Position numbers and translations under genes: made by a program
The notes under the pieces: generated by a model
Told to the model about the DNA's origin: nothing
Database searches by the model: none
What the model saw: only the letters and a program-made list of their open reading frames with translations
Part shown: in pieces, positions 51,410-60,019 of the stretch
Position numbering within the stretch: the first letter of the stretch is position 1
Layout of the letters: every line of letters starts with the position of its first letter
Assembly: GCF_017876535.1 (NCBI RefSeq)
Contig: NZ_JAGIOF010000001.1
Location: 3,100,001 to 3,164,000 of the forward strand
Length of the DNA stretch: 64,000 nt
Direction: 5' to 3'
DNA from: Paeniglutamicibacter kerguelensis
GTDB taxonomy: Bacteria > Actinomycetota > Actinomycetes > Actinomycetales > Micrococcaceae

Positions 51410-52444
51410 ATCACTTCGCACATCCGCGCTTCAATCACCGGACCGCTGGGAATCCTGGCGCTTGACCGCCCCTCAAAGATCAATGCGCTGACCCGCGGCA
51501 TGCTCCAGGCACTCACCGACATGCTGCTGCTCTGGAAGGACGATCCGTCCGTCTCCATGGTGGTCCTGCGCGGGGCGGGCGAGCGCGGTTTTTGCGCCGG
51601 CGGGGACATCAAGGACTTCCACCGTGCGGTGAGCAACGACGCCCACGGCGAGTTCGCGGACCTGCTGTCCCTGGAGTTCGACCTGGACGCCATGATCGCC
51701 GGCTACCCCAAGCCGGTCGTCACCCTTGCGCACGGGCTGTGCATGGGCGGCGGCATCGGCCTTGCCTCGCACGCGGCCATCCGCATCGCCACCCCGGACT
51801 CCAGCTTTGCCATGCCCGAGGCCCGCATCGGCTACACCCCCGATGTCGGCGGCACGCACCTGATGGCGCTGGCCCCAGGCTTCATCGGCGAGTACCTGGC
51901 GCTGACGGCATCCACGTTCTCCGGCGTCGACGCTGTGGAACTCGGCTTCGCGGACATGCTGGTGGACGGGGAAAAGTTCGACGACGTGCTCGACGCGCTG
52001 CCGGACTTCGAGGGCATGGACGCCGCGGACATCGCCGCCGGGCTCGAGGTGCTCTTCGGGTCCTTCGCCGCATCCCCGCTGATGGCCGCGCAGCCGTGGA
52101 TCGACCACGCCTTCAGTGCCCCGACGCTCGGGGAAATCCTGGAGCGGCTCGACGCGATGTCCCACTCCGCGGCGGCCGAGGCCGCGGAACAGATGCGCGC
52201 GAACTGCCCGACGTCCATGGAGTGCGCCCTGCAGTCCATCCGCGCGGCTCGCGCCGAGGAGCACCTGCGCTCGGCGCTGGACCGCGAGCTTCGCCTGGCC
52301 AAGTACCTCATGCACCGCGGCGACCTCGCCGAGGGCATCCGGGCGCAGGTCATCGACAAGGACCGCAACCCGGCATGGGTTCCGGCAAGCATCGGCGAGG
52401 TGGACGTTGCGGCGGTCGCCGCGGTGGTGGCCGAGCCGAACTAG
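51410..52444 (+). CDS. 3-hydroxyisobutyryl-CoA hydrolase / enoyl-CoA hydratase family; apparent ATC start
   Basis: A 344-aa crotonase-fold protein. Oxyanion-hole regions GFCAGGDIKDF and HGLCMGGGIGLASHAAIR; the block EARIGYTPDVGG is typical of 3-hydroxyisobutyryl-CoA hydrolase (valine degradation), which is longer than simple enoyl-CoA hydratases, as here. Homology should begin about ITSHIRASITGPLGILALD. No ATG, GTG or TTG exists in frame near it; the first ATG (51500) is inside the domain and upstream canonical starts are over 100 bp away. ATC at 51410 has GGAAGG nine bases upstream, so an ATC start, or a base error for ATG, is proposed. Its stop overlaps that of the converging MFS gene. Confidence 0.83.
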   Translation: MTSHIRASITGPLGILALDRPSKINALTRGMLQALTDMLLLWKDDPSVSMVVLRGAGERGFCAGGDIKDFHRAVSNDAHGEFADLLSLEFDLDAMIAGYPKPVVTLAHGLCMGGGIGLASHAAIRIATPDSSFAMPEARIGYTPDVGGTHLMALAPGFIGEYLALTASTFSGVDAVELGFADMLVDGEKFDDVLDALPDFEGMDAADIAAGLEVLFGSFAASPLMAAQPWIDHAFSAPTLGEILERLDAMSHSAAAEAAEQMRANCPTSMECALQSIRAARAEEHLRSALDRELRLAKYLMHRGDLAEGIRAQVIDKDRNPAWVPASIGEVDVAAVAAVVAEPN

Positions 52445-53634
52445 TCCTTCATGGAGCGCAGCGGGAGGATCGAGCCCAGGGTCGCGGCGGCCATCGTCGA
52501 GCCCAGCACCGCAAACACTCCCCCGGCCCCGAGGCCCGTGGCGAAGATCCCGACGCCCACGGGGATGACCGCCTGGCCCAGCCTGTTGCCCAGCAGTCGA
52601 ATGGACATCCAGGTGCCGCGGGTGCCCTCGGAAGCCGCGGCGGAGACAATGCTCATGCTCAGCGGCTGCCCGATGCCCAAGCTGAACCCGGCCAGCACCA
52701 GCAGCACGGCCATCCAGAACACTCCCAGGTCAATCGCCAACATCGTGATGAGCACCGCAGAGATCCCGGTGGAGGCCAGCAGCAGCCTGGCCCGGCCGAC
52801 GGTGCGCACCAGCCTCTCGAGCCCCAGCCGCGAAAGAACCGTTGCGCCGGCGCGCAGGGACAGCAGGATGCCGACGGTCTGCACGGGGATTCCGCGCTCC
52901 ACCGCGAGGGCCGGCAGGTAGACCTGCAAAAGGTCGATGGTGCACAGCACCATCATGCTCAGCCCGATCGAGGCCAGCAGGGTGTTGCGGGTTGCCGGCT
53001 CGACGTTCAACGCCGCCGACAGCGTGACCTGCACCCGGGCTTTGGCCTCGGCGCGCGGAGCCGCATGCCGCGCCATGAACAGCGTAGCGACGGCCATCGC
53101 CACCGCCGAATACAGGTAGGCCTGCAGCAGCACCGCAGTGTCGGGCAGGACGCTCTCCCCGCCCAGGAAGCCAAGCAGCAGCGGGGCCGCGGCCTGGGCG
53201 ATCGCCGTGACCGTGGTGTAGTAGCCAAAGATCCTGTCCATGTTGCGGTTTTTCGCCGAGGCAAGCCTGCTTTGCTCGCCGATCAGGCTCATCAGGTGAC
53301 CGACGCCCAACAACAGGTTCCAGCCCAGCAGGGCCGGCAGCGAAGCGGCCGCAAAAAGAAGCCCGAAGCCCGCGGCGATCATCAGCCCGGCGCCCAGCAG
53401 CAGCACCCCCTGTTCCCGTCCGCGGTCGGTGGCACGCCCGATGCCCACGGCAAGGAACACCGGCAGGATGGAGAAGCTCGCCACGACCAGGCCCAGCAGA
53501 CCGGGGTCCACGCCGAGTTCCAGTGCGCGGTAGGACGTGGCCGGGCGCACCAGGTAGACCGATCCCTGCAGGAAGAAGGCGTGGGCAAGGATCGAAGGGA
53601 AGCCGAGGGGCCGGGCCGGGGCGGATACTGCCAT
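52441..53634 (-). CDS. MFS transporter of unknown substrate
   Basis: A 397-aa protein with about 12 hydrophobic helices. The loop after helix 2 (VGIGRATDRGREQGVLLLG) matches MFS motif A, and the second-half counterpart is RLGLERLVRTVGRARLLL. No strong subfamily signal. The ATG at 53634 follows no clear ribosome-binding site. Its TAG stop and that of the converging hydrolase share bases (CTAG, 52441-52444), so there is no room for a terminator between them. Confidence 0.8.
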   Translation of the reverse strand: MAVSAPARPLGFPSILAHAFFLQGSVYLVRPATSYRALELGVDPGLLGLVVASFSILPVFLAVGIGRATDRGREQGVLLLGAGLMIAAGFGLLFAAASLPALLGWNLLLGVGHLMSLIGEQSRLASAKNRNMDRIFGYYTTVTAIAQAAAPLLLGFLGGESVLPDTAVLLQAYLYSAVAMAVATLFMARHAAPRAEAKARVQVTLSAALNVEPATRNTLLASIGLSMMVLCTIDLLQVYLPALAVERGIPVQTVGILLSLRAGATVLSRLGLERLVRTVGRARLLLASTGISAVLITMLAIDLGVFWMAVLLVLAGFSLGIGQPLSMSIVSAAASEGTRGTWMSIRLLGNRLGQAVIPVGVGIFATGLGAGGVFAVLGSTMAAATLGSILPLRSMKD

Positions 53635-53665
53635 GCCGGCAATTATTCCGTGCAGGGGCTCCCCG

Positions 53666-53687
53666 ACCGGCCTTGATGACGGCCGGT
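53666..53687 (-). terminator. Short hairpin after glutamate-synthase-like gene
   Basis: ACCGGCC / GGCCGGT with an 8-nt loop, directly at the stop of the glutamate-synthase-like gene; no T tract on the minus strand. Confidence 0.4.
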
Positions 53688-55454
53688 TTAGCGCTTGGGG
53701 ATGGGGTTCTTGGGCGCGAGGCGGCCCTCGGGGCGCTTGGCGTGCGGGTGGACCGGGGCCACCGCCTTGTGCGTCGAGTCCTTGGGTTCCACGCGCTTGG
53801 GCTCCACCGTTTCAGCAAGCTCAACCGGCGCCGCTGCCGGTTCGCGGGGCGTCGGCCACGGCATGGGAGCGTGTTCGCCGAAGGTGTCGGCGTCGGCTTC
53901 GGTCCAGTCGGCCAGCCATCCGCGCGCAGGTTCTCGGAGCAGTTCACCGGGTGCCACCCATGTGTGCAGGGCCGCGTAGCTGCGCGTCGTCAGGTGGTCG
54001 ATGCGCCGGCGCAACATGCGCGGGTTCAGCTGCGAGGGGTGGGAGACACCCATGGAGGCCATCAGCTGCGCAGCCTCCTGGACGGTGAGCTTGTGGTAGT
54101 TGTAGACGCGGTTGCCCTTGTCCAGCACGTCAAGGGCCCGGTACAGGTGCGCGTTCTGGGTTGCCACGCCCACCGGGCATTCGTTGGTGTGGCATTTCTG
54201 GGCTTGGATGCAGCCGGTGGCCATCATCATCGAACGCGCGCTGAAGGTGAAATCGGCACCCTGGATGAGCCGCTTGACGATGTCCGAGCCGGTGGCGACC
54301 TTTCCCGCGGCGCCCAGCCGAACCTTGTCGCGCAACCCGCAGCCGACGAGTGCATTGTGCACCAGCATGAGCCCCTCGGTCAGCGGCGTACCCACGTGGT
54401 CCTCGTACTCAAGCGGCGCGGCGCCGGTGCCGCCCTCGGAGCCGTCGACGGTGATGAAGTCGGGGGTGATGCCGGTTTCAAGCATGGCCTTGCACATCGC
54501 CAAGACGTCGGTGCGCGATCCCACGCAGAACTTGTAGCCGACGGGTTTGCCGCCGGAGAGATCGCGCAGGTGCTTCACGAACGCCATGAGCTCCCGCGGC
54601 GTGGAGAAGGACGAGTGCGAGGCGGGGGAAATGCAGTCGACGCCCATCGGGATTTCGCGGGCGGCCGCGATTTCCTGGGTGACCTTGGCGGCGGGAAGCA
54701 CCCCTCCTAGCCCGGGCTTGGCGCCCTGGGACAACTTGATGGTGATGCCCTTGACGTTCCCGTGGGCGGCCTTGGCGGCGAAGCGGTCGGGATCGAAGTT
54801 GCCGTCCGCGTCGCGGCAGCCGAAGTAGCCGGAGCCGATTTCCCAGAACAGGTCGGCCCCGTATTCCAGGTGGTATTTGGTCAGTCCACCCTCGCCCGTT
54901 TCATGGACAAACCCTCCCATGGCCGCGCCCTTGTTCATGGCGAGCACCGCATTCTTGGACAGCGCACCGAAACTCATCGAGGACACGTTCATCAAGGAGA
55001 TGTCGTAGGGCTGCAGGCAGTCGGGCCCTCCGATGCGCACCCGGTGTTGTTCGGCCGGGGCGTTGACGGGCACCGTGGAATGCAACAGGAATTCGTAGCC
55101 GACCTCGTTGACGTCGAGTTCCGTGCCGAAGGCCTTGTGGCTGTCGGCACCCTTGGCCCGCGCATAGATCAGCGATCGGGTATCGCGGGCGAACGGGCGC
55201 CCGTCCGTGTTGCGTTCAATGAAATACTGCTGCATTTCGGGGCGAATCGATTCGAGCAGGAAGCGCATGCGCCCGAGCACCGGGAAATTGCGCAGGATTG
55301 CGTGCTTGGTTTGCAGCACGTCGTGGATGCCGAGCCCCAGCAGGGCCAGCGCCAGTGCTGCAAGGATCCACCACCCGGTTGAGCCAAGGGATGCGGCCAC
55401 GATCGTGACGAATCCCAAGACCGACAGCAATGCCAAAATCAGAAATCTCACCAT
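53688..55454 (-). CDS. FMN-binding glutamate-synthase-like protein, membrane-anchored
   Basis: A 588-aa protein. Two hydrophobic N-terminal segments (FLILALLSVLGFVTIVAAS, WWILAALALALLGLG) are followed by a glutamate synthase central/FMN barrel (about 90-480). Ferredoxin-cluster cysteines appear as CIQAQKCHTNECPVG, as in the [3Fe-4S] site of GltB; FMN-site elements include SSMSFGALS and VDGSEGGTGAAP. It lacks the glutamine amidotransferase and GXGXG domains of true GltB, so it is an archaeal/actinobacterial-type stand-alone homolog; activity unknown. The C-terminus is a Pro/Glu/Lys-rich tail. ATG 55454 is preferred over longer forms because the first helix starts there. Confidence 0.87.
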   Translation of the reverse strand: MVRFLILALLSVLGFVTIVAASLGSTGWWILAALALALLGLGIHDVLQTKHAILRNFPVLGRMRFLLESIRPEMQQYFIERNTDGRPFARDTRSLIYARAKGADSHKAFGTELDVNEVGYEFLLHSTVPVNAPAEQHRVRIGGPDCLQPYDISLMNVSSMSFGALSKNAVLAMNKGAAMGGFVHETGEGGLTKYHLEYGADLFWEIGSGYFGCRDADGNFDPDRFAAKAAHGNVKGITIKLSQGAKPGLGGVLPAAKVTQEIAAAREIPMGVDCISPASHSSFSTPRELMAFVKHLRDLSGGKPVGYKFCVGSRTDVLAMCKAMLETGITPDFITVDGSEGGTGAAPLEYEDHVGTPLTEGLMLVHNALVGCGLRDKVRLGAAGKVATGSDIVKRLIQGADFTFSARSMMMATGCIQAQKCHTNECPVGVATQNAHLYRALDVLDKGNRVYNYHKLTVQEAAQLMASMGVSHPSQLNPRMLRRRIDHLTTRSYAALHTWVAPGELLREPARGWLADWTEADADTFGEHAPMPWPTPREPAAAPVELAETVEPKRVEPKDSTHKAVAPVHPHAKRPEGRLAPKNPIPKR

Positions 55455-55562
55455 GGGTGTGAGCCTATAGCTTCGTTGCCCCCTGTTGGAGGGCTTTTCC
55501 CGGAAAATCGGCACCGGTCCACGTCCGGGTGCCCGGCAGCCGGAGGATTGCCCCGAACCTTC

Positions 55563-55582
55563 AACTTACTGCGCAGTAAGTT
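55563..55582. promoter_or_regulatory. Perfect 20-bp palindrome (upstream operator)
   Basis: Arms AACTTACTGC / GCAGTAAGTT. TTACT...AGTAA is a common TetR-family box. It lies 16 bp upstream of the -35 of the repeat-protein promoter. The rest of the 308-bp gap 55455-55762 holds only that promoter and a leader of about 130 nt. Confidence 0.75.
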
Positions 55583-55597
55583 TATTCGCCAAAACTC

Positions 55598-55626
55598 TTG
55601 AAAACCTACCCGCGAGTAAGTTTAAT
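55598..55626 (+). promoter_or_regulatory. Promoter with second operator copy
   Basis: TTGAAA (55598-55603), 17-bp spacer, TTTAAT (55621-55626). An imperfect copy of the upstream palindrome, AACCTACCCGCGAGTAAGTT (55603-55622), fills the spacer, 40 bp centre to centre from the first copy. Confidence 0.8.
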
Positions 55627-55762
55627 ATTGCTAGCTCCAAAAATTGTTAGCCAGATCACATACCCGCACCATTCCCGATACCACCCGTCCGCGCGACGAG
55701 GCGTACTTCAGTGCGCCCAAAAACGCGACACTTTCACCGCCCGCACAACACAAGGAATCCAG

Positions 55763-58171
55763 TTGAATGCACATGTTGCAGCCAAACGGCACACTCTCAT
55801 GCATGCCGTCATCACCGCCCTGCTCGGCCTGTTCCTCATAGCCTTCGTCGCGTTCTACGCGATGTTCTCCTCCCAAGTGGCCACCGGCGCCTCGGCCCTG
55901 AACAAGGGCATGGGCCAGGCCAACGACGGTGTCGCCAAGTTGGTCGATGGTTCTGGCAGCGCGGCCGAGGGAGCCGCAACGCTCGCGGCAGGCACGGGCG
56001 AACTGTCCGCGGGCGCAACCAAGCTTGCCGACGGGGCCCGGGACGCCAACACCGGCGCCGGGGAACTGACCGAGGGCGCCGGCTCCCTGCACGAGGGCAC
56101 CACCAAGCTCGCCGACGGCGCAAACAGCGCGGCAGCCGGATCGGTCAAACTCAGCAACGGCGCGGCAGAACTCTCCACCGGCGTGCACAAACTCGTTGAC
56201 GGCACCAACAAGGTCGACGCCGCGGCCGGCAAGCTGGACGCGGGCGCCGGCAAACTGCAGGCCGGCACATCGGCGGCCAACGACGGCGCAGGGGCGTTGA
56301 GCGACGGGGCCTCCCAACTCCAGGCCGGCACCCTGGCCCTTTCCGGCGGTGCCTCGGCGATCGACGCGGGAGCCCGGAGCCTGAAGGACGGCGCCCGGGA
56401 CCTGTCGGCCGGCCTCACCACGTTCGGCGCGGGAACCGCAGAGGTCAACACCGGCGCGCAAGCCCTCAGCGGCGGCTCCCAGCGGCTCGCCACGGGCGCA
56501 GCCGCGGCAAACGACGGTGCCAAGCAGCTGGCGGCCGGCACCCAGGCCGCAAACGACGGTGCCAAACAGCTCGCGGCCGGAACCTCCTCGGCAGCGGCCG
56601 GTTCTTCCGACCTCGCGGCCGGAAGCGGCAAGCTCGCCGCGGGCCTCGGCGACCTTGCGGCAAAGGCCCCCGCCCTGGTCGCCGGCGTCGACGCACTCAA
56701 GAAGGGATCCGCCGACCTGTCCAAGGGAAGCACCGACCTGCAGGCCGGAACCGCGGAGCTGGCGGCGGACGCCCCCGCATTGCAGCAGGGAATCTCCGCA
56801 GCCGCCGGCGGCGCCACCACCGTGCAGGCAGGCGCCAGCGACCTGCTCGCCGGGGCCAACGACGCAAACCAGAGCATCGGCGCCCTGAAGGACGGTGCCG
56901 CGGACCTCAACGCGAACCTCAACGGACTTGTTTCCTTCATGAACGACAACCCCGGGCTCACCGCGGCGGACCTGCAAGCCAAGGTCGAGGGGCTGCAGGC
57001 AGGGGCGGCAAACCTCAACGGCGGCTTGGGGCAGCTCAAGGCCGGCACCGGCACGTTGGCTGCGGGCGCAGGACGGCTGCGCGCCGGAAGCACCCAGCTC
57101 CTGGACGGACTGGACGAGCTCAAGACCAAGACGAAGTCCCTGCCGGCGCAGGCGGCTGCCCTGAACGCGGGCGCCAAGGCACTCAACACCGGCGCGCTGC
57201 AGATCGACGGCGGGCTCGCGCAGCTCGGTGCCAGCGGCAAGCTGCTAACCGGCGGCATCGACACCCTCAAGGACGGCGCAACAGCGCTGGACGCCGGCGC
57301 GAAGGACCTCAACGCGGGCCTCGGACGGCTTGACGCCGGCTTCAACGATTCAGCGAAGGGCCTCCTCACCGGGCTCGGTTCGCTCGGCGCCGGGGCAGGC
57401 GCACTGGCTCAGGGCACCGAGACGCTCGCCGCGGGATCCCTGGACCTGAGCACGGGCGTGGGCAGGCTCGCGGCCGGCACCGGCAGCCTGGTTGACGGCG
57501 CGGCGCTGCTCGGCGACGGCGGGTCCAGGCTCGCGGAAGGCGGCAAGGACCTTGCCGCCGGCACGTCCACGCTTTCCGCCGGCGCACAGGAATTGCACGG
57601 CGGCGCGGGCGCACTTGCTGAAGGCGGCAAGAAGCTTGCCGCGGGAACCAAGGACCTGCTGGCCGGAACCGGCACCCTCAAGGACGGCACCGGCAAACTC
57701 GCTTCCAAGGCTCCCGCCCTTGCCGCCGGCGCAAGCTCCGCCGCCGCGGGAGCCACAAAGCTGAAGAACGGGGCATCGGACCTGGCAGCGGGCAACTCCA
57801 AGCTGGACCGGGGAGCCGGCGAGCTCGACGCCGGGGCCTCCAAGCTGGCGGCGGGCACCGAAAAGCTGGGACTGGGCCTGGGAACGCTCGAACGGGGCGC
57901 CTCCGACTTGTCCGCCGGCGCAGGCAAGCTCGATGCCGGGGCAGGGTCCCTGGCCGACGGCAACGGCCAGTTGGCCGAAGGCATGGCAACGCTCTCCAAC
58001 GGCTCGACGGAACTTGCGGCCGGCACCTCCAAGCTGGAGCTCAGCACCCAGGCCGTTTCGGCCGCGAAGATCAGCACCGGGCCGAGTGCGGCGCTGCTGC
58101 TGGTCCCGCTGGGACTGCTGTTGATCCCCGCCGTGCTCATGGTCCGCAACCGGCGCCACCTGCGCGGCTAA
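55763..58171 (+). CDS. 802-aa repetitive membrane protein, YhgE/Pip-like repeat region
   Basis: Starts at TTG 55763 (AAGGAA six bases upstream). The N-terminus has basic residues then one hydrophobic helix (about 13-35). About 730 residues follow, built from short repeats of the form LxxGAxxLxxGA (for example LADGARDANTGAGELTEGAG, LASKAPALAAGASSAAAGA). It ends in one hydrophobic helix (LLLVPLGLLLIPAVLMV) and RNRRHLRG. YhgE/Pip phage-infection proteins share such repeats, but carry a multi-helix ABC-2-like C-terminus that is missing here. The repeat region probably forms a long helical rod outside the membrane, clamped at both ends. Composition is Ala/Gly/Leu-rich with few aromatics. Control is by a promoter with two palindromic operators. 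Confidence 0.82.
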   Translation: MNAHVAAKRHTLMHAVITALLGLFLIAFVAFYAMFSSQVATGASALNKGMGQANDGVAKLVDGSGSAAEGAATLAAGTGELSAGATKLADGARDANTGAGELTEGAGSLHEGTTKLADGANSAAAGSVKLSNGAAELSTGVHKLVDGTNKVDAAAGKLDAGAGKLQAGTSAANDGAGALSDGASQLQAGTLALSGGASAIDAGARSLKDGARDLSAGLTTFGAGTAEVNTGAQALSGGSQRLATGAAAANDGAKQLAAGTQAANDGAKQLAAGTSSAAAGSSDLAAGSGKLAAGLGDLAAKAPALVAGVDALKKGSADLSKGSTDLQAGTAELAADAPALQQGISAAAGGATTVQAGASDLLAGANDANQSIGALKDGAADLNANLNGLVSFMNDNPGLTAADLQAKVEGLQAGAANLNGGLGQLKAGTGTLAAGAGRLRAGSTQLLDGLDELKTKTKSLPAQAAALNAGAKALNTGALQIDGGLAQLGASGKLLTGGIDTLKDGATALDAGAKDLNAGLGRLDAGFNDSAKGLLTGLGSLGAGAGALAQGTETLAAGSLDLSTGVGRLAAGTGSLVDGAALLGDGGSRLAEGGKDLAAGTSTLSAGAQELHGGAGALAEGGKKLAAGTKDLLAGTGTLKDGTGKLASKAPALAAGASSAAAGATKLKNGASDLAAGNSKLDRGAGELDAGASKLAAGTEKLGLGLGTLERGASDLSAGAGKLDAGAGSLADGNGQLAEGMATLSNGSTELAAGTSKLELSTQAVSAAKISTGPSAALLLVPLGLLLIPAVLMVRNRRHLRG
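55890..58060 (+). repeat. Short-period repeats encoding LxxGA units
   Basis: Imperfect repeats of about 7 residues (21 bp) and double units of 14 residues: consensus [ST]xLaaGaxxLxxGa. Exact copies are rare, except a local near-duplicate KQLAAGTQAANDGAKQLAAG around 56515-56580. No frameshift is seen over 2.1 kb, so the repeats are under coding selection. Confidence 0.75.
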
Positions 58172-58188
58172 CCGCCGGGACAGGATGC

Positions 58189-58225
58189 CGGTGCCCCCGC
58201 CGAAGCATTTTCGGCGGGGGCACCG
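58189..58225 (+). terminator. Terminator of the repeat-protein gene
   Basis: CGGTGCCCCCGCCGAA / TTCGGCGGGGGCACCG, perfect 16-bp stem with GCATT loop, between convergent genes. The T-rich bases are in the loop; none follow. Confidence 0.75.
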
Positions 58226-58246
58226 CTGTCTGCCTGGCCGTTTGCC

Positions 58247-60019
58247 CTACTCCCCCAGCGACTCGCGTTCGCGGCGCAGCAGCGCGGCAAAGCGCCCGTG
58301 TTCGCGCCGCGCCAGCTGGGCGGGGGCATCGGATTCGACCAGCCGCCCGCCGTCCAGCACGGCGACTTCGTCGACCCACAGGACGGTGCGCATGCGGTGC
58401 GCAATGACCACCACGGTGCGGCCCTCGGCCACCAGCTGCCGCACCGAGTCCATCACCAGCGACTCGGTGTGCACGTCAAGCGCACTGGTTGCCTCGTCGA
58501 GCACCAGCACCCGGGCGTCCTTCACGAACGCCCTGGCCAAGGCCACGCGCTGGGCCTGCCCGCCGGACACCCTGCCGCCGCGCTCGCCCAGCGGCGCATC
58601 CAGGCCCTTGGGCTGGGCCGCCAGCCACTGCCCCAGCCCCGCCCGTTGGCAGGCGGTGCGCAGTTCGTCGTCCCCGGCCGCGGGGTTGGCGACCAGCAGG
58701 TTGGCGCGCAGCGTGCCGCGCATGAGATGCTCGCGCTGCGAGACCATGGCGATCGCCCCGCGGACGTCCTTCAGCGCCGCGTCGCGCACGTTGCCCTCCC
58801 CCAGGAACACCGCTCCGGTTCCCGGGTCCATGGCGCGCACCAGCAGGGCGGCGAGCGTCGACTTGCCGGAGCCGGATCCGCCCACCACGGCCAGCGATCC
58901 GCCGGCGGGAACCGACAGGTCCAGCGAATCGAGCACGGCCACCGGGCCGGACTCCCCCTCCAAGACCAGGCCTGCATTCCGCACCTCGAGGCCCAACGGA
59001 CCCTCGGGCAGCGCCACGGGCTTCTCCGGGTCCGCCACCAACGGGGCCCGGTGCACCAGCGAATGCAGCCGCTCGGCGGAGGCCAGGGAATCCTGCAGCC
59101 CGGAGACAAAACCGTCGACCTCAAGCACCGGCGCGAAGGACGGAACAGCAATGAGCAGCAGGCACAGGAACTGCTCCAGTCCTAGGCTCCCGCCGGCCAC
59201 CTGACCCAGCCCGGCCAGGCACAACAGCACGGTGGTTCCCCACGGCAGGACTGCCTTCAGGCCCGCCCGCCAGGATGCGGCCGCGGCCCCGCGGGCCAAC
59301 GCCGCACCCAGCGCGGCATCCAGTTCCGCCAGTTCGGCCGCCCGCGCCGGCTCGTGGCCGAACGCGACGATGGTCCCGGCGGCCCGCACGGATTCGCTCA
59401 CGTGCTGGGCCATGCGGGCGCGGACGGCGGTTGCCTCCCGCGCGGCGGAGCGCGTGGTTCGCAGCCCCAGCAGCGGCACACAAAGACCCGTAAGCAGCAA
59501 CCCCGCGGCGAGGATCCCGGCGAGCGCCGCATCGGCGAAGGTTGCCACCGAGACCACGACGAGCACCGGGACCACCAGGGCGGCGAGAAGCGGCGGGATC
59601 GTGTGGGCAAAGAAGACCTCGACCCTGTCGATGTCGCGGGTGGCGCGGGTGAGCATGTCGCCGCCGGCCCGGGTGCGGGCGTTGAACGGCGCCTGCGGGG
59701 CGAGCGCGGCATAGAGCTCGTTGCGCAGCAGCGCCAACGCCTTGAACGCGACCTTGTGGCCGAAGTACTGTTCGCCGTAGCGCAGGGCGCCCTTCAACAG
59801 CGAGAGCCCCGCCAGCCAGGCCGCCACCGGCCAGAGCGACGGGGCTTGCCCGCCGGAAAGCCAGGCCTGGGCACCCTGGCCCAGGGCAATGCCCGCCACC
59901 AAGTAGAGGGCGAGGTTGCTGAGCTTGTGGGCGATGCCCAGCACGCTGGCCAGCCCCAGCGGGCCCAGCACGCTGCGGCAGGTCCGCAGCAGCCACCCGA
60001 TCAACTGCCGGCGTTTCAT
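58247..60019 (-). CDS. cydC: ABC exporter subunit, CydC-type
   Basis: A 590-aa fused permease-ATPase half-transporter. Six hydrophobic helices lie within residues 1-320, then the ATPase: Walker A GGSGSGKST, signature VSGGQAQRVALARA, Walker B VLVLDEAT and H-loop VVVIAHRMRT. Its start overlaps the stop of the upstream partner by 4 bp (ATGA). The pair resembles CydDC, exporter of cysteine/glutathione needed for cytochrome bd assembly, but cydAB are not in the window, so a general heterodimeric ABC exporter is the alternative. Confidence 0.82.
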   Translation of the reverse strand: MKRRQLIGWLLRTCRSVLGPLGLASVLGIAHKLSNLALYLVAGIALGQGAQAWLSGGQAPSLWPVAAWLAGLSLLKGALRYGEQYFGHKVAFKALALLRNELYAALAPQAPFNARTRAGGDMLTRATRDIDRVEVFFAHTIPPLLAALVVPVLVVVSVATFADAALAGILAAGLLLTGLCVPLLGLRTTRSAAREATAVRARMAQHVSESVRAAGTIVAFGHEPARAAELAELDAALGAALARGAAAASWRAGLKAVLPWGTTVLLCLAGLGQVAGGSLGLEQFLCLLLIAVPSFAPVLEVDGFVSGLQDSLASAERLHSLVHRAPLVADPEKPVALPEGPLGLEVRNAGLVLEGESGPVAVLDSLDLSVPAGGSLAVVGGSGSGKSTLAALLVRAMDPGTGAVFLGEGNVRDAALKDVRGAIAMVSQREHLMRGTLRANLLVANPAAGDDELRTACQRAGLGQWLAAQPKGLDAPLGERGGRVSGGQAQRVALARAFVKDARVLVLDEATSALDVHTESLVMDSVRQLVAEGRTVVVIAHRMRTVLWVDEVAVLDGGRLVESDAPAQLARREHGRFAALLRRERESLGE

